Assembly (NCBI GenBank): GCA_018806985.1
Contig: JADANN010000457.1
Location: forward strand, 1,736,001-1,800,000
Direction of reading: 5' to 3'
Length of the DNA stretch: 64,000 bases
Source of the DNA: Angiostrongylus vasorum
Lineage: Eukaryota; Nematoda; Chromadorea; Rhabditida; Metastrongylidae
Position 1 is the stretch's first letter, and the number at the start of each line of letters is the position of its first letter. Made by a program: the position numbers and the translations under genes. The notes beneath the pieces are model-generated. The model was not told the DNA's origin. It saw only the letters and a list, made by a program, of their open reading frames with translations, and made no database searches. Below are positions 42,828-53,779 of this stretch, one piece after another.

Positions 42828-43055
42828 TCTCCGAACATTTCGCATGTTGTTTCAGCTACTGCTTGAGGATTTCGTCTTCTTTACAAATTTCGTAGAATGC
42901 TAATCGAGTCGATTCTCCTTGCAATCTTGAAGATAGCCGGGCTAAGGCGTTCCCACGTGGACTGGAGGGCAGCGTTCGGGCAGAGATCGAACTAGCGCCT
43001 TTTTGCTTCCTGATCGACAGCATCACTAACCACTACGCTATCCCCACCCCGTCGT
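42828..43055 (-). mobile_element. SINE3b copy, 3'-truncated
   Basis: On the minus strand the head reads GGGATAGCGTAGTGGTTAGT (strong A-box) and GCTAGTTCGATCTC (B-box), then CCTCCAGTCCACGTGGGAAC and a body ending at TCCGAACATTTCGC on the plus strand. It abuts the SINE2 copy at 42827. Confidence 0.85.
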
Positions 43056-43969
43056 CGTTCTAATAGATTGAATTTTGCAAAGTTAATAAAACCCTTAGCT
43101 TTCAGAAAAGAAAAGAAGAAAGGAAAGAAAGAAATGAAAAAAAATTACAAATGGTGTTTTATTAACAAAGAAAGCCAAAATCTTTTCAAGTAAGAATGGA
43201 CTTTTCAAAGTCGATAAGCAGACGCCGTTAATTACAGCTGCTAACCGCTTTTGCTCGAAAAAAGCCGTCACTAAGGACGGAGACAGCCAATAAAAATCAC
43301 ACCTCTCTAGGCCTGAGTACTCCTCCTATTGTGCGCACTATGAAAGTGGAAACTCATCGACTAAATGAAGGAGACGAGAGTTTGAAACCAGAGGATGTGA
43401 GGTGCTAACATATGAGGGGGTTGCTAGGAAGGAGCACGTCGAGGACGTTTTCACCCACAGCATTAAACGAAGTAAATGAATTGCATTATTAACTTAAGTC
43501 TTTAATTCGCTCTTATTACTAAAAGGTGATTTATAGGTGTGCTTAATTAGATGACGTTTGAAATGTAAAAGAAGAAAATATTGGAACAAAATTTTCATTA
43601 GGGTTTCCGACTAATAAACTAAAAGTTCCCATAACGGATTAGGACAGACATGGTTAATGTTGATCTTAAATCTAATCTGTTTGTCGCACTTATAGAAGGT
43701 CAGCAGAGTGGCAGAGCCACACGTGAAATTTCGAGGAGGGTTCACAGCACTACAAGTGATTGATTGCTCTGTCCTAAGAAATTCTGTGCTGAGAGTATTC
43801 ATTGAAAACACTAATAACCGATAACGCAAAAGGCAAGGATAGCCACCACATGAGAGCGGTTTTTGACAGCTCACCTAATTACAGGCTGTTCTCTCACTCT
43901 AACGCCTTCACACTTCTACTTCATGACTGTATATCGTAGCTTAAAAATTCTTTTCTGAAACATGTACTC
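43056..43969. other. unassigned sequence
   Basis: An 87-codon Cys-containing minus-strand frame at 43611-43874 is not recognised and lacks a signal peptide. Nothing else supported. Confidence 0.35.
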
Positions 43970-44280
43970 TTTCTTTGATGAGCTAACACGTGATTGATAA
44001 AGATATTTGTTTTCGGCGTTTCGACGTTTTCGTCTTCATCAGACCCAATAATCTGAGTCGATGGTCCAGGCTTGTTCTTCGGCTCCATGTGGCGGCTTGA
44101 CCTTCGTGTTGAATTAGGTCTTCCTCAGCGGGCCGTCCACTCGAATGAGGCATACTCACTCGGTGATGCCCTTTCATGCAGGATGCTGATGGTTGATAGC
44201 TGTGATAGTCCTGTGATAGTAAGTTGTTTTTCCCGGACAATCAATCGTGCAGAAGTCGGTATCATTATCAGCTGGCAAAG
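43970..44280 (-). repeat. ribozyme-bearing repeat (family 4), single arm
   Basis: Minus-oriented. It matches the arms at 46.0-46.7 kb over about 300 bases, from AGCTGATAATGATACCGAC (plus 44255-44275) to CATCAAAGAAAGAG (plus 43968-43981). The 141-codon plus-strand frame over it is an artefact. Confidence 0.7.
44010..44047 (-). ncRNA. hammerhead-like motif with perfect core and helix II
   Basis: On the minus strand: CTGATGA, A, GACG-AAAA-CGTC (a four-pair helix II with a tetraloop), GAAA, then CGCCG. The TTAG of the usual CGTTAGCCG is deleted, so the cleavage site and 3' half of helix I are lost. Core and helix II match the hammerhead consensus exactly. Confidence 0.6.
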
Positions 44281-45159
44281 AGCTATTCTATTCTATTCTG
44301 AAGCTTGCAAAAGCATGAGCAACTTTTACAGATCCAAAAATTCTTTTTCTGCGATTCATCTTTCATCTGGAGCAATGATGTCATCGAAGAAGGCAGCAGG
44401 GCCGGCATACCGGTATAAGAAAAATGATGATGATTGTAACGGTTCGTTTGATGCTTGCGAGTCTAGGGCAAATCATGGTAATTCGTTAATTAGTTAGTCC
44501 CAATGGCAATACAACCGTTCTCATGGAGAGACCGCACGCTTCTATATGGCCGCATCGAAGTTAACAGGTGCAGAAAGAGCAAATTTACGTTGGAAGAAAT
44601 CATAGCGTCAATGCTTTTTAGAGCAAGGTATCTGAAATATGAAAGATGTTGTTCTACCACATGAATGATATTTCTCGACGCAATATGGCCGTACTCAAAA
44701 AAAAGTGAAAAATACAATCGACAGGTGATATGGTGATATGGTGTAGTGCGCTACAGCACAGAATGACACTGTGATTTTATACTCGGACAATGCATGATCA
44801 TCCCCAGAGTAATCAATCAAGGCAGAGAACTCCGTGTAGTTTGTATCAATTTATTCTGCTCCTGTTAATTAACTAGCTACTCGAGCAAGTATCAGCAAAC
44901 TTTCTCTTCATCACCCGTTCTAATTTAGGGTTACCTAGTCGGGTGATCTCGCCCAAGTGGTGTTATTAGTGTCCCACTCTTTGCTTCAGATCCTCTACTT
45001 TCTTTCTTTTAGCAAGCAGTTTTTTGTAAAAAACCCGATATTCTCATAGGTATCTTCTAGGGTCTTACACGGGTGTATTTTTTTGAAGGCGACACTGAGC
45101 AACAATGCATTTCATTTGAGATACTTCCCAATCATTTACTTATCTGAGGGCCTATGCTG
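44281..45159. other. unassigned sequence
   Basis: No supported feature. Confidence 0.4.
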
Positions 45160-45232
45160 CGCCACATTACCTAGTGGCTAACTGGTACAAGATCTCCTAC
45201 ATGGGAAGATTCCAGATCCAAAGTGCGGCTCA
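45160..45232 (+). other. tRNA-like relic
   Basis: TACCTAGTGGCTAACTGG resembles a tRNA A-box and D-arm, and GATTCCAGATCC a B-box. The spacing is tRNA-like, but the acceptor stem does not pair convincingly and CCA-adjacent sequence is absent. Probably the head of a decayed SINE or a tRNA pseudogene. Confidence 0.3.
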
Positions 45233-45975
45233 TAAAAAATACTTACACATACGAAATCTGTGATGAAGGAAAACAAGACGGCGGTGTAAATTGAATCAGA
45301 AGTCAGGTTTAAAACCATCAGTTATTTCGTAGCCTAAAATTGAATTACCGAAATGTCCCATCATATACTTACCAACACTCACAACTAAGTATCCACTGAT
45401 GGATATTCTTTTATCGGCCGACCTCTCAACCTTCAAGGTTAGACTCATCGTCAGTTGTGTAAACGGGTACACAGAGAGAATAGGTCGGTTTATAGCTAAT
45501 AGCGCGTACGTAATGGAGCTCTTCGAGGTTACCTCCCTTTATACTAACGATCGAATGACTCCGCAATGGACGCCATCCATGAGCTTCTTATGCAACACGA
45601 AGGAATATTAAATATGTACGGCTACTCGTTTCAGCAGCTCATATCCCACCTAAATTAATACCCAAATTACTCAATCTTTAGATGGTCCGGAAAATATTAC
45701 GCATAAATTAGAAGGATGGCAATGGAACAGCGATCGCCCCCCCAAACCTTGAGTTCACGTCCAAAGTTGACCTATAGCACTTTGTCTCTGGCGACTACTC
45801 TACTGTAGGCTTACCGCCATTATTTTCATCCGCGAGAAACCGAAGAATGATCGGCTTCCATTTTTGAACATTCAAATCAATCTGTGCAGAAGCGGGTATG
45901 TCATCAAATGGTTCAAAAAGCCAAGTAACAAAGACATAATAGTTACTATAGGCTAATATGATTATAGGTCAAAAC

Positions 45976-45987
45976 ATTATCTCTTCT
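45976..45987 (+). repeat. 12-base direct repeat, left target-site duplication
   Basis: ATTATCTCTTCT occurs here and again at 46727-46738, on either side of the palindromic unit. Confidence 0.6.
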
Positions 45988-46102
45988 AGTACAAAGTGTA
46001 ACAATATTTCAAAACCAATTTTCCTTCAAGCTCGGCATGACAAATCAATATGTATTCTCTCTTTGATAGGTTTGCACGAGATTGCTAAACAATATTTACT
46101 TT

Positions 46103-46141
46103 CGGCTAACGTTTTCGACAGATTCGTTTTCGTCAGAGCCG
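46103..46141 (-). ncRNA. hammerhead-like motif, left arm
   Basis: On the minus strand: CGGCT, CTGACGA (a valid CTGANGA), a weak helix II, GAAA plus one extra A, CGTT, AGCCG. Helix I (CGGCT/AGCCG) is a perfect five-pair match and the core is complete; the extra A after GAAA and poor helix II may weaken it. Confidence 0.6.
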
Positions 46142-46262
46142 ATGATCCATGTCGATGGTCCACAGTTATTCGTGTTCTCGAGGTGGCGCCTTCGTCGGTC
46201 ATCGAGCCAGATCTTCCTCTCTGGAGTATTCTCGAATGAGTCATATTCAACCGGCGATGCTC

Positions 46263-46269
46263 TTTTATA
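46263..46269 (-). promoter_or_regulatory. possible TATA box
   Basis: TATAAAA on the minus strand, about 120 bases upstream of the left-arm hammerhead motif. It is present in this arm only; the same position reads CATGAAA in the copy at 44.2 kb. Weak evidence. Confidence 0.2.
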
Positions 46270-46662
46270 CAGGACGGTTCTTATCGATAGCGGTGATTGT
46301 CCGGTGATAACCACTTGTTTTTCCAAGCAATCAATCCTGTAGAGGCCGATGTCATTATCAGCTAGTACAAAGCATAATAATATCTCAGAACCGACTTATT
46401 ACGACGACCAAATATTATTACGCTTTGTACTGGCTGATAACCATAACGACTTCTACAGGATGGATTCTCCGGAAAAACAAGTGGTTATCAAGTGGTTAAC
46501 AAGTGGTTGTTATCCAGACAATCACAGCTATCGATAAGAGCTTCGCCGAGTGAGTATGGTTCATTCGAAAAAAGACGCACCACAGAGGCAGATCAGGCTC
46601 GAGGCGCGACGGAGACACCACCTCGAGAACGCGAACAGCTGCGGGCCATCGATACAGATCAT

Positions 46663-46700
46663 CTGCTCTGATGAAAACGAAACCGTCGAAACGTATGCAA
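46663..46700 (+). ncRNA. hammerhead-like motif, right arm
   Basis: CTGATGA (46668-46674), helix II ACG/CGT, GAAA (46688-46691), CGTA, then TGCAAG. The core is perfect, but helix I (CTGCT against TGCAA) no longer pairs, unlike the other copies. Confidence 0.55.
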
Positions 46701-46726
46701 GCCTATCAAAGAAAGAATACATAAAG

Positions 46727-46738
46727 ATTATCTCTTCT
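46727..46738 (+). repeat. 12-base direct repeat, right target-site duplication
   Basis: Second copy of ATTATCTCTTCT. The PLE frame resumes immediately after it. Confidence 0.6.
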
Positions 46739-47433
46739 CTCACCTTTCACAGACAGAAGCGGCGCTTATGACGAACATCTTTCGAATACCCAGCGGTGTG
46801 TGCGTAGAAAGGAGAGCAGAAAGAAGAATCCTTGAAGAAGGAAATAGCCATTTACAATGGCTATGATGCTACAGCTGCACGGAACGGTTTACAGGAAACA
46901 ATTCAAAACTATAAGTTTGATGAAAATAGGGTTCTGTTTACCCTACTCTTCATTGCCAACGAAATAAGTACGGCTGTGAAACGTTTCTTAAAGAGGTCGG
47001 TTTAAAGAAATCGGTAGCAGTGACTGAAATAACAGCGTACACTCTAAGACGCGAGCTAGTTCGCAACCGACTGTACGACAATCTGTGTACAACGCAAAAT
47101 TGCATAATAGGCCCGAACGGTAGTGACGATGATTGCATGAGTTCGGGTACGGTTTATCTGATCTCTTCTATAGCGTATGGGGGACAAGTACTTTGGTGAA
47201 ACGGGTAGACCACTCTGGGTCAGTAAAAAAGAGTTCCTAGTCGGAAAACTTAAAGTTAAACCAAATAATCCGCTAGGCATGCATAGGATACAGACATAAC
47301 GGAGAAGATTCTGAAGAAAAAGTCATTCTCCTCGCGCAGGAATCTAAGACCCAAATAGCCAAGAATGAACCGCATGGAGGACTGCCATGTGATCACACGT
47401 GACCTAGCGTCACACCGTATGCTGTTTCCTTGA

Positions 47434-47893
47434 CCTGAATCAGGTGCATTTCTTGCCCATCTAAAACCCTGCGGCTGGTCTGCACCAAATAACGGGAAGG
47501 CTTACGAGGAACAAAAAAAAACCATGAATGTTTGAAAGAGCTAATTGTTATGCGAATGAGAATTCGTGCATTAAATTTTATGTGCTGAGATGATCCAAGT
47601 GTCTGACTGAGTAGAGCGCCGGTGAATCTGACTTTTTCAGGATTTGAAGAAGGGAAAACCGCGGAAATGTCATCTACTGAATAGGTGGATGATAAATACT
47701 GTAATGACAACATTGTCTTTGCTCGTCAAGAAGTCAAAGAACCAGACGTCAGTTTTGTTCGCATCCACGAAGTCGTGCGTTCATGACCACACTTGAAAAG
47801 AAATGAACCTGGTGTGGTAGCGCTTCAAGTGATCAGCCCTAAATTTTACCTTACACCTTACAAGCACTCAGCAAACTGATTTTTTATTTCCAA
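47434..47893. other. unassigned spacer
   Basis: A minus-strand frame (47393-47713) runs into the PLE relic and is not recognised. Nothing else seen. Confidence 0.4.
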
Positions 47894-48517
47894 TTAGTAC
47901 TTTTGTTGCAAGAGAAATGTTCGATTAGCAGCGAAATATTCTGAAATCAGACTTCGCTTTCTCCTCTGCTTTGGCGCCAATTTTCTCTTACCTATTCTCT
48001 CAGAGTTCTTGTCTTTTTCCGCCCAAGTTTGAAGCCACTGAAGTAAAAATGGAGGCGGTTTGTTAGTTCACACTCTGTTAGCCTCACTAACGAAGTCCAG
48101 AAGTTGATAGTGGACAATTTGTAACGACGGTAGAAAATATTTGTGCATGGCAGTGTGCCAAGTTGTTCTTGTGAAGACAGAAACACTTGATAGGACGCTC
48201 ACGAGAATAACATCACGAGACAGCAATAGAAAAGAAAAAACGATAAGTACGAATATGAAGATTCTCGAAGCAGACGCAGTGACGAGATAGAAAACTAAAC
48301 CTCATAGCAAAAAACCCAGTATTATTTCATAAAAAAGACATCAATCCAGAATAAATTCAGGAAGATAATTTAGGAGGAGAAATCTCTTCAAACCTAACGG
48401 AAAACTCACAACATCCGGAGACGACGGTGTGATTCCACGGCGCACGCCGAGCACTCGCAGCGAAAGAGCGATCGACTTGAATTTCATATCAACTCTCTAG
48501 CTTACATCGATTACCAC
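47894..48517 (-). CDS. possible small three-exon gene, unknown peptide
   Basis: On the minus strand: an acceptor CTTTCAG, then an exon from 48517 with ATG at 48487-48485 (MKFKSIALSLRVLGVRRGIT), ending at 48410 before GTGAGT. A second exon, 48037-47992 (WLQTWAEKDKNSERI), follows ACTTCAG and ends before GTAAGAG. After a 51-base intron, a third exon from 47940 follows ATTTCAG (YFAANRTFLLQQKY) and stops at 47894. AATAAA occurs a few bases after the stop. Phases are consistent and the splice sites good, giving about 57 residues. Other joins are possible, for example an exon after TTTCCAG near 48560 with a GTAAGC donor. No family is recognised, so this may be chance. Confidence 0.25.
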
Positions 48518-48789
48518 CTGAAAGATGTATTTCAGTAGCGATCGGGGGAGAGTAACCCTGGAAATTGACTGAGAAATCCGAGGAAACCACGAGAACAATA
48601 GAGACAGTCGATGTTCAACGACGCAAAGAATTTCACCTATAGACGAGTCTTCCTTGTCAACGAAAGAAAATACACAAAGAGAGCATCAAATTACAGAGAA
48701 ATGACTTGAAATCAGATAATTGTGGGTTAGACGATTCATAATAGTAAGCTCAATCATGACGTAGAACGAGTAGAAGAGGCCTATTAGGC

Positions 48790-48984
48790 CTATGTCGCCA
48801 TCACATTCCACATTCTATCATCGTGTAGAGCACGACTGAATAGATCCTTGAATGCCTTTTCGTAGCAATCAATAGCCATTTCAGGATAAACAAAGCACTG
48901 ACTAAACGAACAGCGCGGAAAAAAAATTTCTTGGGAGTTAGCATAGCAGGGAAAAAAACGAAAATCTCTCACGCAATTTTTCAT
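48790..48984 (-). CDS. possible exon, weakly TPR-like helix
   Basis: A minus-strand open frame ending EMAIDCYEKAFKDLFSRALH, then DDRMWNVMAT and a stop. The phrase AIDCYEKAF resembles half of a tetratricopeptide repeat. An acceptor-like TTCGTTTAG lies near 48900, so the real exon may be only the last 35 codons. It precedes the candidate small gene on the same strand, but no splice joining them was found. Confidence 0.2.
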   Translation of the reverse strand: MKNCVRDFRFFPCYANSQEIFFPRCSFSQCFVYPEMAIDCYEKAFKDLFSRALHDDRMWNVMAT

Positions 48985-49979
48985 ACACTGACATGTGTAC
49001 TATCAGAGGATGTTCTTTGATGCGCTACTCTGAAATGAATTCCAGTTTTTTTGTTCCCACACGTCTCATATTCTACTTGCTAATGAGCTTTTTAACTCAG
49101 AAGACGATGACATAATGTAAAAGACCAAATTTCTTCCCGAAAACCGGAATGACAACATCACTATATTTTTCACTAAGACTTCCCGCATGTTTCAATGACT
49201 CCGAACAGGAAAAAAGTGCATGTAAGGGTCTAAGTGAAGACGAAGAGTGAGCAACAACGGCAACGAAAGCCTATACCAAATTCGCATTAGCTCAAGAAGA
49301 TTAGTTTGTAAGATCCACCAGAACCAATGAATAGATCAATCAATAAACGAGATGTATGATCAGTAAATATGTCAGTACTTGTGCTGAGGTTTATAGAAAG
49401 TCGATCTTTTGAATTATTAAGTGAAGACGAATGTAGTATCGACAAGCATCGGAAAATCCTCACTACAAGGACTGAACAGGAAGGATTTCCTACAATGACG
49501 ACAATACATGTGTAGTTCAACAAAACTATATGATGTCCAAAAAATTTCGTTTAAGCGTACGTCATTCTCCTTTGTGTGTATCGTAAGCTATTTCATATTA
49601 TTCCTAATATTTACATTTTTTCATAGTCCTTCCATGTGGTTTAACTGCTTTTTGTACCTAGCGGTTTTTTCTTCGAATTCACAGAACACTACTAGAAATA
49701 ACGTCGTCTGGCATAATCACATTGCTTGGAGTTTGAGAACCACTCGGTTATCGGCTCATTGAACTGATTAGGAGAAAGCTTGGACTTTAGATGTTGTTGT
49801 TTACTCGACGAGCAACAGTTATCCCAATCGATTGAAAAAGTGTTAGAGACCCTGAACATCTTAGAGGCATTTTTTAATCTTGCAACTGAAGACCCTCAGA
49901 ATTCTCAGAACCGTGGTTATTTTGTTGGATGCTGGAAGAATTCCAAATGATAAAAGCTCTTAATTAGTTCGCCATTTAC
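48985..49979. other. unassigned sequence
   Basis: No supported feature. Frames at 49287-49523 and 49508-49762 are AT-rich and unrecognised. Confidence 0.4.
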
Positions 49980-50393
49980 CAAAGCAGTGATGATCTTATC
50001 ACCCAACGGTTTATCGCCTTATCGTGGCTAGGAGCTGTTCCTGGATGCCCAGCTGCGATATACAGCGGAGGGATTCATTCCCCCAGCAGGGTCTCCCAAG
50101 CAAGCTGAGGGAGTCCGCCGTTTCCATCAGGAAGGCCAACTAAGAGTAAACCAATACCACGATCCACCACCGTCTTGGCATCAAACTAGTCGCATCCTGG
50201 CAAATCTCGCTCTCATCTACAAGGGCCACGACTGCCTGTGGTGGTGACAACCTGGGGCAGACTTTGATCCAGCTGACCTCGGGACTCCATGAAACCGCAA
50301 GGGCTAAGCTAGCAGAAGTCCGAAAAAATGGAATTTATGCTGGAGCTCGCGCAACCAGTGAAGATGGGCCATCCAAGTATCCAGGTAAATAAT
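49980..50393 (+). mobile_element. RTE copy reduced to its 3' tail
   Basis: It aligns along about 410 bases with 7880-8275: CACCCAACGGTTTATCGCC, CTAAGAGTAAACCAATACCA, GATCCACCACCGTCTTGGCA, GGGCCACGACTGCCTGTGG and the terminus GGGCCATCCAAGTATCCAGG. No LINE coding sequence precedes it, so this is a severely 5'-truncated insertion. Confidence 0.8.
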
Positions 50394-51744
50394 GATCTGA
50401 AGAGGAATCACTGAAATATGAGATCGAGGTTTCATATGTAACAATGTATAAGTGAACGCTCAAGCCTACCAAGATGAGATTCTCAATGAAGTAGGCTTTG
50501 TTTGGTGAAAGGCTCAAAGCGTTCTTCCAAGGTGAATTATTGAAAACCTGTTTTCCTCCAATTCCGACTATCCGTAAATAAATTTACCGATTTTCTTCCG
50601 TTGAACAATTCCTGGAACACCCAAGGAATAATACGTGACTGATTTTGGCTGTCGGCATAGCGAATTCACCATAGTGTTTCCGGATATTGATAAATAACTA
50701 CCTGCGCAGCACTAGAATACATGCTCTCTAGACTACGCTGATATAGAGAATCCCGAGACAACGATGCAATCCTGCACTTGTTTCCCAAGAAGGATATAAT
50801 CAGAGAGTATAACCTGGCTGAAATGCATTCATTTTTACATAACTGTGCTAGAAATAATTAATGGAAGGCAATCATAGGTAAACACGACTAAGTTACTTAA
50901 CACTTGAAGCTTTTGGGGAAAATGTTATAGCGAAATCTCAGGACGTTGCCCACGCTTCGAACGCTTTCGAAATGAGCACTGTCAACTCACGTATAATCCC
51001 ATCAAGCTAGATTGGAGTCCATCACAGACTCCATTTCACGCCTTCGAAGACGATCAGCTCATGAGTCGATGTCCTGCCTGGTGAGCATGAATTATTCCTG
51101 ATTTCTCTAATTGACAGGTTTTATGTTATTTTCCGAATAGAGAGAACCTGGATCTGTCAAAAGTGGTTTAAACTCAAGGTCAATTTAACAGCTTCTAAGT
51201 AAATGGTGAACAGCGTCACCGTAGGTGAGGAACGAGAAGAGCCTTTGATTAATTATGATAAGAAGAAACTCATAAACGATAAAATAGAGCTCAAAATAAT
51301 GAAGAATTATCAAGTTCTCTTATTTTAGCTTCACGGTCTTTCGTCCTTTTTCTCATATTCTTCATAAAAACCACTTCAACGCCTTCACTGTAGAAGAAAA
51401 CGTGCTATAAACCATTCTATACCATAAAACTTGTTTTATTTTAAAAACGTGATACTATGACGAAAGCATTCTTTAAAAAGAAAATCTCAGACCAAACTTT
51501 CCGTTGCATGGAAGTCCACATTCGTAGTTTTTGAGAGAACAGGACTGTACTTGATGAAAACTCGGTGAGGGTAGTATCGCCTAGATAGATTGTTGTAGAA
51601 CGGCTTTACGTCGTCGTCTGCTCGCGGCACACTCTTCAGTGCAAGTTGAAGCTGAAGTCCTGTTTAGACGATTTTAGATATGGATCTCAACACGTCGTGC
51701 ATTACTCCATAAATACAGATGGTAATCGCGATAGACGGTTCCTA
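50394..51744. other. unassigned sequence
   Basis: No supported feature. 50940-51070 is somewhat less AT-rich but shows no sustained frame. Confidence 0.4.
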
Positions 51745-51749
51745 AGGCG

Positions 51750-51813
51750 CGGGATAGAACTAAGGATCACGTGTGTACTGCAGAGTACCTCCAATCACAC
51801 CACTAAACGCGCC
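51750..51813 (-). mobile_element. SINE1 tRNA-like head only
   Basis: GGCGCGGGATAGAACTAAGG, CACGTGTGTACTGCAGAGTA and CTCCAATCACACCACTAAAC, then GCGCCC: the reverse of the SINE1 head without the body. Confidence 0.6.
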
Positions 51814-52744
51814 CACACACTTCTTACTGTACACAGGGCAAATCCAACTGTTTCTTCATTCCTCTTTTGTATGGACGATTTATACCATTTCTTCAGTCCG
51901 TTTAAATTTTCAGTATATTTGTTTTACTAACTCTGTACGTTTATGTACGCCAAAGCCAGTAATATTTAGAACTATACAGATTAAATGCAAAGAATACTGC
52001 CTCTACCTTAGATCCAAGACTGTCTTCAGACAATAAAAAAGTATTGGGGGAATCATTGCCAACTCGAACAAAAGCTTTTACTATGACCAAAATCATTTAC
52101 AACCTTTATTTAAATTTTTCTCCACAAAATCGTAAACATTTCCCATTGGGCTTCTTCTCTCCAACTTTTTTTCTACACGAATTACTTATCAGCTCGCAAT
52201 AGGCTCTTCACGCAAAGCACTGCATGAAAAGGTCAGAACGTGAAAAATTCATGCTGTTCCCCGCCATTTTTCTAATCCAGTTTCTCAGATGGATGGGTCC
52301 TTCACAAATAGAAATGAAGATGAATCAAGTTCTCAACGTAGGGTCGCACGTGAACAGTTATTGAAAGTAGGCAAAGGTGGAAGAACGAAAAAAAACGGTT
52401 GTGCAATAACGAAAGACCTCAGTGGAATTCTGCACTCTTCATCAAACCGCTGCGAAAATTGTTTTCACAAAAAAACAGTAGAGAAGGAAATTATCTTGAT
52501 GATGAATTTAGCAGTTGGAAGAAACACACTCAAGTGAGCCAAGGCAAGGAAGAATGGAGAGCTCACTAGTGACTAGTAATACAGATGATTAATCTGGAAA
52601 ACGGAACACGGGTATTGACAGAGCTGGTGGGAAGTACCAAATGGGTGGCGGTGAAGACGATAATGACTACCAAGGCGATTGATTTGTTTTTATCTTGGAG
52701 ACATGCAGTAGAATTTTGAAAAGGCTTAAATGAAGTAAGAAAGA
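51814..52744. other. unassigned, with one exon-like frame
   Basis: At 52289-52537 an 82-codon plus-strand frame begins MDGSFTNRNEDESSSQRRVA directly after a pyrimidine-rich acceptor-like site (AATCCAGTTTCTCAG). It is polar with a CENC pair and no known domain. It could be an exon or chance. Nothing else supported. Confidence 0.22.
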
Positions 52745-53003
52745 ATAGAACTCTAGGCGTTGATCAATCCTTGAGGAATCCGCCACACACTCGTCTTCAT
52801 CAATTATGGTTATAGGTGCTTGAATGCATATGTGACCTACGCAGCGACTTACGGTGGCCTACCGATGTATTAAACCAGTGTTGCTATCTTCCCAGACAGG
52901 TCTGCTGCCAATTTGCCCACGCCGGAAGGATGGAAGGCTTGGAGAGCCTGGAGCACCAGGTCGTACCAGTGACCGATCCAGTGTGTTTCGCAGGTGCGCT
53001 ACA
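52745..53003 (-). mobile_element. SINE1 copy, diverged
   Basis: Minus-oriented; AACTCTAGGCGTTGATCAAT tail side, GGTGCTTGAATGCATATGTG, CCCAGACAGGTCTGCTGCCA, and a poor tRNA-like head near 52950-53000. Confidence 0.75.
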
Positions 53004-53779
53004 AACACCTCCAAAAAGTTTAACTGTTCGTAAAAAATAGCGTCAGCACTGGAGTAATAAAGTTGCTGACAGGCTTTGGAGAGATGAAATGTTCCTTGTC
53101 GTTAGGGAAGCATCAAAAATCATCTAGCAGTACATAGGAGTTCTTCCTGTGATACCGGATAAATGGAGCGATGAGTGTCACCTCATCGAGAGACCACATT
53201 ATATCTGAATATGAATGTCGCCTATTTAAGACACATTTCTTAGTTCGACCTCGCATCCACGTTTTAAATTATTCAAGCGCTACAGCAATTAATATAAGAA
53301 GATAAACTCTGGAATGACGACGACACAACTCACCAAGTGAAATCTGGTGGAATAGTCACAGAAACAGCAAGAATTTAGCGAAAACGGAAGACGCTGTGAT
53401 AAAAATCTGTTGTGAAGTCGAATTACGAATCCACGTTAAAGAAGATAAGTATTACAGCAAGAGGCGGACAACGATAAACTCGGAACTGATGCAAGTGAGG
53501 CAAATGAACGATAAAAAATGTTTTCCGTCAATATCAAGTGGATAACGGAATTATTCGAACTTTGAACGAGTTATTAAGATTGACGGTTGTCTTCTCTTCC
53601 TATTTTGAACCATTTTCTGTCAGATTTTTGATAGAACAAACAATTTCGGAGTCCATAATTTGTCGGATTAAACAAACACCAGGATGGGAAAAAGCTTTAT
53701 TTGGTTGATGTATTGATGCGCCCATTTATTCGATGACAGTCCGTCGACCGTTCTGCAGAAAAAGGTACTGCTGAGTGAT
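53004..53779. other. unassigned sequence
   Basis: Nothing recognisable seen. Confidence 0.45.

Larger units (their letters stand above)
45988..46726. mobile_element. palindromic ribozyme-bearing insertion in the PLE relic
   Basis: Two long inverted arms (about 46047-46400 and 46405-46723) share TATTCTCTCTTTGATAGG against its complement, CTCGAGGTGG, TTATCGATAGC and GTGATAACCACTTG. They meet at an AT-rich centre. The unit is bordered by the same 12 bases on both sides, and splits the PLE coding sequence between the RT tail and the endonuclease connector. The right arm has a duplicated GTGGTTATCAAGTGGTTAAC stretch. Each arm carries one hammerhead-like motif facing outward. The left 60 bases repeat part of the centre. 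Confidence 0.7.
45399..47433 (+). pseudogene. Penelope-like element, RT plus GIY-YIG, interrupted by an insertion
   Basis: Pieces in several frames follow the PLE order: LIVSCVNGYTERIGRF, RT motif A FEVTSLYTN (45509-45550), DSAMDAIHELLMQHEG, a degraded motif B MAMEQRSPP near 45720 (normally GLAMG), LPFLNIQINLCRSG, then WFKKPSNKDIIV (about 45910-45947). After an insertion at 45988-46726 it continues with LMTNIFRIPSGVCVERRAER, ANEISTAVKRFLKEVGL, LVRNRLYDNLC, SGTVYLIS and YFGETGRPL (the GIY-YIG core). It ends PRMNRMEDCHVITRDLASHR and a TGA at 47431-47433. The RT YxDD region is not readable. Multiple frameshifts make it non-functional. It is clearly related to the minus-strand relic at 39.4-39.9 kb. 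Confidence 0.9.
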
